Origin: Flectonema sp. DT1601
Lineage: Eukaryota > Euglenozoa > Diplonemea > Diplonemida > Diplonemidae
Reading direction: 5' to 3'
Length of the DNA stretch: 64,000 bases
Assembly: GCA_964019425.1 (NCBI GenBank)
Contig: OZ025825.1
Location: forward strand, 379,001 to 443,000
Part shown: in pieces, positions 32,749 through 42,600 of the stretch
Numbering within the stretch: the first letter of the stretch is position 1
Layout of the letters: each line of letters begins with the position of its first letter
Translations under genes and position numbers: made by a program
Notes under the pieces: model-generated
What the model saw: only the letters and a program-made list of their open reading frames with translations
Database searches by the model: none
Told to the model about the DNA's origin: nothing

Positions 32749-33037
32749 GGGAAAACCTCTAATTCAACAAAAATAGTTTGCGAAATCGCCAACTCCCTAC
32801 AAAAAAAAGTTGTCCACCAGGACTCGAACTTGACCCAAAAATTTGGCTTGCGGCGGGTTTTTTGTTTTTTAGCCTACCAAGCTGGGAAGAGTGCAAGGGT
32901 GGCTTGCGTCCGCCAAATTCTTGGCGGGACGCAAGCCCCCCCCCCCCCCCCCCCCCAACCCCCCCAAGGGGGGAGCCCCTAATAAAAGCCCGCCTGTTCC
33001 GTACAAAGTCCAACCTGAAAAAACAAATTTGCAACTG

Positions 33038-33069
<32 letters not shown>

Positions 33070-33939
33070 TTCTAATTAAAGACGCGCATGAATGGACTAA
33101 TGAGATTCCTTCTGTCCCTACCTACTATCTGGCGAACAGCAGTCAAGGGAACGGACTTGAAACTGTCAGCGGGGAAAGAAGACCCTGTTGAGTTTGACTC
33201 TAGTCGGGTGTAGTTATAGGTGGGAGGTTTACCAACTCTTATCGTCGCTTTACTTATCCAATGATGGGGGAACGGCAGCTGCCTCTTCGGAGTTTAGGGT
33301 CCTTTCGGACTCGTAGCTTTTCCGATTCCAGCGACAAACGGGCTTCGGCTCGACCCCTCGTTTGGAGACACCAGTCAGGTGGGGAGATTGGCTGGGAGGA
33401 GGGCCACATTGACGAAGGCTTCGAAGTCACGAACCTAAATCGATGATGAGGATCGTTAAGCCACATTTCTAAAGGTCAAGCTTTTACTAACGTGAGAATT
33501 TCTGTTCTCGATGGTCAGAATGTGTCTGACAAAATTACCTAATTTGGAATGCTGCTTGAAGTCTGGTGAATTTTGGTTGGAGGTCTTAGTCTCACTGGTG
33601 AACTGCACAGTAACATTTTAAAGTGATCGATCACACGGGAGGGGTCTTGGTGATTTATTGCAACGGGAATATGTCTCAACTCGACCAGTGGGTGATCAAT
33701 CCGCCCTTTGACTATGTTTTGGTCACATTTTCCGTCATTACGAAAAAGAGAAAAAAGGATGTCACGGGGTTCGAACCAGAGACCTCCGGATCATGATTCG
33801 GCGGTCATAACCAATAAACCACCGGAGCTCCGAAGATTCTGAAAACTTTCCCGTCATGTTGGGTTGTTTCGAGCAGTTAAAATTTTTGTGATGAGTTGGC
33901 GATTTCGCAAACTATTTTTGTGGAATTAGGGGTTTTCCC
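32749..33939. mobile_element. TIR element T2 carrying 28S rRNA and tRNA-like cargo
   Basis: 1,191 bp, a close relative of T1 with the same ~46-bp inverted ends (GGGAAAACC...GGTTTTCCC). The flanks TTTATTTTT (32740-32748 and 33940-33948) form a different 9-bp duplication, so T1 and T2 are independent insertions. It carries the left tRNA-like module (32812-32889), the GC hairpin next to a long C run (about 32938-32957), a 28S fragment (33033 to about 33420), a further ~330 bp and the right tRNA-like module (33757-33830). About 60 bp near 33445-33500 are absent from T1. No transposase. Confidence 0.85.
33033..33420 (+). rRNA. 28S rRNA fragment, copy 3
   Basis: Same start as copy 2 (ACTGATGACTCTCTTAAGG) and an intact R2 target core. 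GAGATTCCTTCTGTCCCTAC, AGCGGGGAAAGAAGACCC and GTTGAGTTTGACTCTAGTC follow. It lacks ~16 bases present in copy 2 before CTCTTATCG. CAGGTGGGGAGATTGGCTGG near the end matches the conserved 28S block, so the similarity spans at least 350 bp. Confidence 0.9.
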
Positions 33940-33948
33940 TTTATTTTT

Positions 33949-34293
33949 TAAAGAAAAAAAACAATCAGTTTAGCGTCTTGACCAGGACGGAAAATAGAAA
34001 GTAATCGACATAGTCGATCGATAAAAAAACAATGATAACATTGTTTATTCTTTTTTTTTTAAAATTCTTTTTATTTATTTTTTAAAGAAAAAAAACAATC
34101 AGTTTAGCGTCTTGACCAGGACGGAAAATAGAAAGTGATCGACATAGTCGATCGATAAGAAAACAATGATAACATTGTTTATTCTTTTTTTTTATTTTAA
34201 ATTCTTTTTATTTATTTTTTAAAGAAAAACAACGGAAAATAGAAATTAGTCGACAAAGTCGATCGATAAAAAAAAACAATGATAACATTGTTT
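33949..34293 (+). repeat. Satellite array S, forward, segment 4
   Basis: Three monomers (A, A, then B without the CAATCAGTTTAGCGTC box), ending at ACATTGTTTA where unique sequence begins. Confidence 0.95.
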
Positions 34294-35349
34294 ACGTAAG
34301 AAAAAAATCTTTTTTGGGAGAAAAAAAAAACCCCATGACTTTGGGCGACCCCGAAATGCACTGGCAGTAAGCTATAAAAAAAAAAAAAACAGCTGTCCAT
34401 TTCGGTAATTCTCACGCACTCGAGATCCATGTTATTGAAAATTCTGAAGGGAATAGGGAAGAGATATTTATTAAGGTATTAATACATGTAAACTAAGTAT
34501 CGCAATTACTCTTAATGACTTGCGCCGGGGTTAAATTGTCCAGTCGCTCAGACTGAGATGCCTTAGACCAAACGTGAAGATTCAACACATCAGAATCAGG
34601 AATGGTTCCCACATCCCAGACCAGCCAAAGAACAAGAGGGAGGGTGGGAAATTTCGGGTGGGAGGGTGGGAAATTTAAAAAATGAGGAGTTGGATATAAA
34701 GAGGTGAAAAAGTCTGATAAAAGTATGTTAAGGTGTTAACTACATTAAATCAAGACCAAACAACTATCTCAGAAAATCTTTAAACATCAATATTTCACTC
34801 TTTAATATTCCTTAAACTCCTAAGGGAATAATATATACAAAAATATTATAAATAAGTGAACCAATATACTTCAGCGACTAAAACATAAATGTAAATTTAT
34901 GCGACATAGCTATCGAGTCGAAATGCTTCATTCAGAATTGAAATACAACTTGCAGAGTGCATTTCAGTTAAGGGAGGGATATTTTCCCTTTCCGTTCCGA
35001 TAGGAGCGGGAAGGGAATATGTTGTAAATAAAAAACGAGGAAACATCGAGGCGATAGCCGAGTGGTTATGGTTGTCGACCGTAAATCGCTTGACGAGCCG
35101 AGGTCACGGGTTCAATTCCGGGTCACGGCAGAATTTTTGCGTTTTTAACTTATAAATTGCAAAGTGTTAAAAGTGCATCTTTTTGTGATCAATGAGTTAA
35201 CTTGAGAGAGGAAAGTACAATGGATCCTAAACGAAAGAATTACCGAGATAAATCTAGAAAACTTTCGTGTGTGGAGCTGTCCATTTCGGAAACTTTCATG
35301 TTGAGATCAGACATTTCAGAAACTTTTTTGTGGAATTATAGTTTTTCCC
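34294..35349. mobile_element. Probable fourth TIR-type insertion (only right end clear)
   Basis: About 1.05 kb that interrupts the satellite. The right end (about 35306-35349, AAACTTTTTTGTGGAATTA ... TTTTTCCC) matches the right TIR of T1/T2 and is followed by TTTATTTTT. A matching left end is not found: the left junction CGTAAGAAAAAAATC... has no clear TIR. It contains GGGAGGGTGGGAAATTT direct repeats, repeats of AGCTGTCCATTTCGG at both sides (34390 and 35276), and a tRNA-like module on the plus strand. Confidence 0.5.
35048..35133 (+). repeat. tRNA-like module (class II shape)
   Basis: GATAGCCGAGTGGTTATGG has a perfect A box and GGGTTCAATTCCGGG a B box, with ~60 bp between them as in Ser/Leu-type tRNAs. 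It is followed by TTTTTGCGTTTTT. The anticodon loop (CCGTAAA) lacks T33 and the acceptor stem does not pair. tRNA-derived and probably not a working tRNA gene. Confidence 0.5.
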
Positions 35350-35460
35350 TTTATTTTTTAAAGAAAAAAACATCAGTTTAGCGTCTTGACCAGGACGGAA
35401 AATAGAAATTAATCGACATAGTCGATCGATAAAGAAAACAATGATAACATTGTTTATTTA
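35350..35460 (+). repeat. Satellite array S, last forward monomer
   Basis: A single type A monomer (CATCAGTTTAGCGTC, ATCGACATAGTCGATCG, AACAATGATAACATTGTTTA) before the orientation of the array changes. Confidence 0.9.
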
Positions 35461-35660
35461 AGGTGATCGGCAGGGGTGGAGGTTTCACGAATTTTCACGA
35501 TCCTTCACGGTTTGTCACGAGTTGTCACTACCTATCACGAAAATTCACGAAATTCACTGCCAAAAAGCATGGTGAAAAATCATGAATTTTCGTGAATTTT
35601 GATATTGAGATTTGTGGTTTGGTAAAAAAAACTACTCAGGGGGGGCCTGAACTGCACTGC
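35461..35660. repeat. TTCACGA-rich foldback-like element at the satellite inversion point
   Basis: Starts AGGTGATCGGCAGGGGTGG, then many TTCACGA and TCACGA words, then the complementary GTGAATTTTCGTGAATTTT, so the two halves can fold on each other. A relative in inverted orientation is at 57940-58142 (CCTCCACCCTGCCGATCGCC). About 35661-35696 is short unassigned sequence. Confidence 0.65.
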
Positions 35661-35696
35661 TTCGTAGTTGTCATCGGTGCTTGTTAATCCTATCGT

Positions 35697-38600
35697 TAAT
35701 AAAAAAGAATATAAAAAAAATACAAAAAAAAGAATAAACAATGTTATCATTGTTTTTTTTATCGATCGACTATGTCGATTACTTTCTATTTTCCGTCCTG
35801 GTCAAGACGCTAAACTGATTGTTTTTTTTTTCAAAATAAAAAAAAAATATTAAAAAAAAAAAATAAAAAAAAAGAATAAACAATGTTATCATTGTTTTTT
35901 TTTATCGTTCGACTTTGTTGACTAATTTCTATTTTCCGTTTTTTTTCTTTAAAAAATTAATAAAAAGAATTTAAAAAAAAAAAAAAAAAAAAAGAATAAA
36001 CAATGTTATCATTGTTTTTTTTATCGATCGACTATGTCGATTACTTTCTATTTTCCGTCCTGGTCAAGATGCTAAACTGATTGTTTTTTTTTCAAAATTA
36101 ATAAAAAAGAATATAAAAAAATACAAAAAAAAGAATAAACAATGTTATCATTGTTTTTTTTTATCGTTCGACTTTGTCGACTAATTTCTATTTTCCGTTT
36201 TTTTTTCTTTAAAAATAAAAAAAAAGAATTTAAAATAAAAAAAAAAAAAAGAATAAACAATGTTATCATTGTTTTTTTATCGATCGACTATGTCGATTAC
36301 TTTCTATTTTCCGTCCTGGTCAAGACGCTAAACTGATTGTTTTTTTTTCAAAATTAATAAAAAAGAATATAAAAAAAATAAAAAAAAAAAAAGAATAAAC
36401 AATGTTATCATTGTTTTTTTTTATCGTTCGACTTTGTTGACTAATTTCTATTTTCCGTTTTTTTTCTTTAAAAAATTAATAAAAAGAATTTAAAAAAAAA
36501 AAAAAAAAAAAAGAATAAACAATGTTATCATTGTTTTTTTTATCGATCGACTATGTCGATCACTTTCTATTTTCCGTCCTGGTCAAGACGCTAAACTGAT
36601 TGTTTTTTTTCAAAATTAATAAAAAAGAATATAAAAAAAAAAAAAAAAAAAGAATAAACAATGTTATCATTGTTTTTTTTTTATCGTTCGACTTTGTCGA
36701 CTAATTTCTATTTTCCGTTTCTTTTCTTTAAAGAATAAATAAAAAGAATTTAAAATAAAAAAAAAAAAATAAACAATGTTATCATTGTTTTTTTATCGAT
36801 CGACTATGTCGATCACTTTCTATTTTCCGTCCTGGTCAAGACGCTAAACTGATTGTTTTTTTTTTTTTCAAAATTAATAAAAAAGAATATAAAAAAATAC
36901 AAAAAAAAGAATAAACAATGTTATCATTGTTTTTTTTATCGTTCGACTTTGTCGACTAATTTCTATTTTCCGTTTTTTTTTTCTTTAAAAAATAAATAAA
37001 AAGAATCTAAAATAAAAAAAAAGAATAAACAATGTTATCATTGTTTTTTTATCGATCGACTATGTCGATCACTTTCTATTTTCCGTCCTGGTCAAGACGC
37101 TAAACTGATTGTTTTTTTTCAAAATTAATAAAAAAGAATATAAAAAAAAAAAAAAGAATAAACAATGTTATCATTGTTTTTTTTTATCGTTCGACTTTGT
37201 CGACTAATTTCTATTTTCCGTTTCTTTTCTTTAAAGAATAAATAAAAAGAATTTAAAATAAAAAAAAAGAATAAACAATGTTATCATTGTTTTTTTTTAT
37301 CGATCGACTATGTCGATCACTTTCTATTTTCCGTCCTGGTCAAGACGCTAAACTGATTGTTTTTTTTTTCAAAATTAATAAAAAAGAATATAAAAAAATA
37401 CAAAAAAAAGAATAAACAATGTTATCATTGTTTTTTTATCGTTCGACTTTGTCGACTAATTTCTATTTTCCGTTTTTTTTTTCTTTAAAAAATAAATAAA
37501 AAGAATTTAAAATAAAAAAAAAGAATAAACAATGTTATCATTGTTTTTTTATCGATCGACTATGTCGATCACTTTCTATTTTCCGTCCTGGTCAAGACGC
37601 TAAACTGATTGTTTTTTTTTTTTCAAAATTAATAAAAAAGAATATTAAAAAAAATACAAAAAAAAAAAGAATAAACAATGTTATCATTGTTTTTTTTTTT
37701 ATCGTTCGACTTTGTCGACTAATTTCTATTTTCCGTTTTTTTTCTTTAAAAAATGAATAAAAAGAATTTAAAATAAAAAAAAAGAATAAACAATGTTATC
37801 ATTGTTTTTTTTTATCGATCGACTATGTCGATTACTTTCTATTTTCCGTCCTGGTCAAGACGCTAAACTGATTGTTTTTTTTTTTCAAAATAAAAAAAAA
37901 ATATTAAAAAAAAAAAAATAAAAAAAAAGAATAAACAATGTTATCATTGTTTTTTTTTTATCGTTCGACTTTGTTGACTAATTTCTATTTTCCGTTTTTT
38001 TTCTTTTAAAAAATAAATAAAAAGAATTTAAAAAAAAAAAAAAAAAAAGAATAAACAATGTTATCATTGTTTTTTTTATCGATCGACTATGTCGATTACT
38101 TTCTATTTTCCGTCCTGGTCAAGACGCTAAACTGATTGTTTTTTTTTTCAAAATTAATAAAAAAGAATATAAAAAAAATACAAAAAAAAGAATAAACAAT
38201 GTTATCATTGTTTTTTTTATCGATCGACTATGTCGATTACTTTCTATTTTCCGTCCTGGTCAAGACGCTAAACTGATTGTTTTTTTTTTCAAAATAAAAA
38301 AAAAATATTAAAAAAAAAAAATAAAAAAAAAGAATAAACAATGTTATCATTGTTTTTTTTTATCGTTCGACTTTGTTGACTAATTTCTATTTTCCGTTTT
38401 TTTTCTTTAAAAAATTAATAAAAAGAATTTAAAAAAAAAAAAAAAAAAAAAGAATAAACAATGTTATCATTGTTTTTTTTATCGATCGACTATGTCGATT
38501 ACTTTCTATTTTCCGTCCTGGTCAAGACGCTAAACTGATTGTTTTTTTTTCAAAATTAATAAAAAAGAATATAAAAAAATACAAAAAAAAGAATAAACAA

Positions 38601-39395
38601 TGTTATCATTGTTTTTTTTTATCGTTCGACTTTGTCGACTAATTTCTATTTTCCGTTTTTTTTTCTTTAAAAATAAAAAAAAAGAATTTAAAATAAAAAA
38701 AAAAAAAAGAATAAACAATGTTATCATTGTTTTTTTATCGATCGACTATGTCGATTACTTTCTATTTTCCGTCCTGGTCAAGACGCTAAACTGATTGTTT
38801 TTTTTTCAAAATTAATAAAAAAGAATATAAAAAAAATAAAAAAAAAAAAAGAATAAACAATGTTATCATTGTTTTTTTTTATCGTTCGACTTTGTTGACT
38901 AATTTCTATTTTCCATTTTTTTTCTTTTTAAAAAATAAATAAAAAGAATTAAAAAAAAAAAAAAAAAAAAAGAATAAACAATGTTATCATTGTTTTTTTT
39001 ATCGATCGACTATGTCGATTACTTTCTATTTTCCGTCCTGGTCAGGACGCTAAACTGATTGTTTTTTCTTTAAAAATAAATAAAAAGAATAAAAAAAAAA
39101 AAAAGGGAATAAACAATGTTATCATTGTTTTTTTTTTATCGATCGACTATGTCGATTACTTACTATTTTCCGTCCTGGTCAAGACGCTAAACTGATTGTT
39201 TTTTCTTTAAAATAATTAAAAAGATTTAAAAAAAAAAAAAAAAAAAAAAAATGAATAAACAATGTTATCATAGTTTTTTTTTCTATCGATCAACTATGTC
39301 GATTAATTTCTATTTTCCGTCCTGATCGAGACGCTAAACTGATTGTTTCCTTTTTTTAAATAATAAATAAGAAAAAAAAAAAAAAAAAAAAAAAA
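35697..39395 (-). repeat. Satellite array S, reversed, block 1
   Basis: Same monomer on the opposite strand. Type A (GTCCTGGTCAAGACGC, AAACTGATTG, TATCGATCGACTATGTCGAT) alternates with type B (TATCGTTCGACTTTGTCGAC, no GTCCTGG box), giving a dimer of ~250 bp. Bases about 36740-39395 match 47465-50372 almost exactly, except that the later block has one extra dimer. Open frames of about 65 codons inside are poly-T/poly-A artefacts. Confidence 0.95.
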
Positions 39396-39507
39396 GAGCA
39401 TCTCCCTGCTATCCCTCATATCCCCACAATAATATTATACCTTTTCATTTTCTCTTTCCTTTTCTGGTCTTTTTTTTTTCTTTTTTTTCCTTTTTCATAC
39501 AACGTTT

Positions 39508-39591
<84 letters not shown>

Positions 39592-39604
39592 TTTTCATGT
39601 TTGA
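39396..39604 (-). repeat. E repeat, copy 3, cut
   Basis: Inverted copy of E from GAGCATCTCCCTGCTATCCC to CATGTTTGA, including an expanded (TA)n run at about 39515-39573. The rest of E (TTATTTCCTCTTC... in copy 4) is missing. The R2-type LINE starts right here. Confidence 0.85.
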
Positions 39605-42600
39605 ATAGTTTAAAAAAAAAGATCTTAACTCATCGATATTGTTTCTGAGCCATTCTCTTTTCTATTTTTTTTTTTTTTTTTTTATTATTGCTACTTCACA
39701 ACAAAAAAAAAAAGAAACACCGGGCCGGCGGTGTCATAAAGATACTGGCAACCATCTCTCAGCCAACCCAGCCCCCGAGGCTTTGCAAGAGGCTATTTCG
39801 AGATCGGCTCTGGATGGGGATAAAACTTTAGTAGCCAAATGTCCTTTATGTTTTGAGACATACCTCAAAGGTCCAGTTGCGCATTTTAGACGTAACTGTA
39901 AGTTTAGTAAGGAATTTAAGGACTATAAGTCACGTTTTCCCCCATCTACCCACTCCCAAGTTAAAGATTGTTACCACTTACCTTGTCCAGATTGTGGTAA
40001 GCTTTTCAAAAGTATCGCTACGAGAGCGAAACACTGTGTTAACGGTACATGTAAAGGTACACCTCTGTCTCCCCTCACAGGGAATAATTCAGACCTGGAA
40101 CCTCCCTTTGTAGGAGAATCTGTAGATTTTAAAACTTCACAAACAGCTTTCGTTCCTTATAACTCTACAACACCCACTTTTACCCCGTTACACCCGTCTC
40201 GTCTCAAATTCCGATCTTTTGGAACTGAATGGAAGGACATCGACGTTTCTGCTGCAGAAAAACTTCAAACTTTCTCCGTCGAAACAGAAAACTCTTCAAA
40301 ACCTGCCGACCAACTTGATAAACTACTCAAAACGGTTTATCAAATATGTAGCGGTTTCTTTGAAGAAACAAAGCGGAATTTACCCCGCAAACAGAAATCA
40401 AGGGAAGAGGTCATCCTCGACCAAGAAAAACTTGAATGTCGTCTGGAAATGAAACAGCTAAGACAGGAGCTCCGCAAATCTGGGCCTTCTATAGAGAACG
40501 CTGTCAAATGGAAAGAGGCAAGAACGAGAATGAAAAGGATTTTCCGAATGTATCGGAATTTAGAAAAGAAAAATTTATTCAAAAAATTACAAGATAAATT
40601 TCGTCAAAATCCGTTTTCTGCCATAAAAGAAGAACTCCAAAAAGAAGATCCTCAACCCCCCTCCCTTGATATTCCAGAGGAAAAAATAATTGAACATTTT
40701 AAAAACAATTATTGTGACAATGAAAAAATAAAAACTGATTTCACCCATCCCTCTTTTTTACCTAAGTCTGACTACAAGACAATGGATGATATCCAGTTCC
40801 CGAGCTTCGAACAGTTTGGTATTCTCTTATCAAAGAAAAAAAACAAATGTGCCCCTGGTCCCAATTGCATACCTTATGTTGTATGGAAAAAGGTCCCAAC
40901 TTTTATGGAAGCACTTTACAAGGTATTAAAGAGAATTTTCGAACTCAAGGCCTATCCGGATAGTTGGGGCTTAGCATTTGTAACAATGCTCCCAAAGCCC
41001 AACTCCGATGGGAAAGACATCTCGAAAACGAGACCGATAGCTGTGGGCAACTGCGACGGGAAAATTTTTAATACGGTTATTCAGGAAGCCGTCGCAAACC
41101 ACACTCTTTCTAAATTTAATTTTCAAAAAGGCTTTAGGAAAGGTGTCTCTGGGTGTATCGAACATGCCACGATCACCTCAGAGATTTTTAAAGAAGTGAA
41201 AGCTCTCCGGAAAAACCTAACAATTGTCTGGGTGGATTTGGCAGATGCTTTCGGCTCAGTCAAACATCAATTAATTTTCTTTGCTTTAAAATATTTCGGA
41301 ATTCACGAAAGAATAATCGGTTTCTATAAAAGGTATTATTCCTCCATGCGCGTCCAAATCAGAGTTGGAGAAGGCCTGACGCCCACTATCCCTTTTGAAG
41401 TTGGTGTCTTTCAAGGCTGCGTTTCCTCCCCAACCCTTTTTAATTTGGTATTCCAACTACTGCTCTTTTCCTTAGCAGTTCATCAACAGGAAGCCTACGA
41501 GTTTAACAATAAATCCCTCCAACTATTAGTTGCAGCTTTTGCTGATGATTTACAACTTACCACGTCATCAAAGGCGGGGGCAAAATTGCTAATCAAGTCG
41601 CTCGAACAGTTTCTTTCCTGGTCTCGTGGTATGAAAGCGAAACCCCAGAAATGCATTGCCCACAGCTTTGTACAAGGGAAACCAGCTAACCCGGACCTGA
41701 AGATTAACAATGTTCCGATTACGAATCTCCAGGAAGCTGGAGAGTTCAAATACCTCGGGCGTTGGTTTGAGCCGAACGCCAAAGAACAGAAATTGCGAGA
41801 GCGCCTGACCACTTTTACCAGGAATTTTTTAAAAAAAGTCGACGCCATGCCACTATATGGGTCTCAGAAGGCTTGGTCTGTCCAACACTTGTTATTGTCA
41901 AGGTTAACATGGAGTTTAATGATCCATGACTTATCTCTCCCTTTTGCCAAAAAAATGGACAAAATTATTAAACCTTTTTTGAAGAAATGGTGGGGATTTG
42001 TCCGCTCTGCGAACACAGTCATCCTTTTTACCGGTTCAAAGAACACTGTTGGTCTCAGACACAAAAGAGTTGAGACGCTATATAAACAAGCGCAATCAAT
42101 TAAACTAGACATCCTCAGATCCTCACAGGACTCTGACATGCACGGTGTCTACAATGTTATTATGGAGAAATCGTCCAACTGGTCGAAAAAGTTTTCAGCT
42201 TCTGCTGAGTGGGAGCGCCTTATTAAGTTTTTTTCTTACCGTTCTCTTGCGAAGCAATCAGCTGGTCTTGGTCACCGATTGCGCGATCTACGTACTACTC
42301 GCCCCGATCTCCTTAAGCGTTTTGAAGTGGAAGCCACAGATGAACTACTGAACTCTTTGAATAAATTACAAGTCCAAGGTCAGTGGAAGGAGTGGTCTAA
42401 ATGTATGATAAACGATTTCACCTGGAATAAGGTACTTAGGGAGGGAAATCCTGCCTATATCTCATTTCAACTGAAAGCGGTTACAAACACCCTCCCCTCA
42501 CAAGATAATTTAAAGAGGTGGAACATCACCAATGTGGACCAAAATTGTGTTTTGTGTGGCAAAGTGAATCCTACCCTCAGGCATGTCTTAACAGGCTGTC

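Noticed and set aside
27305-33420. Functional rDNA repeat
   Set aside because: Only ~230-400 bp of 28S is present, with internal gaps, inside transposable elements.
28051-35133. Functional tRNA genes
   Set aside because: B boxes are good, but acceptor stems and anticodon arms do not pair. They are called tRNA-like modules instead.
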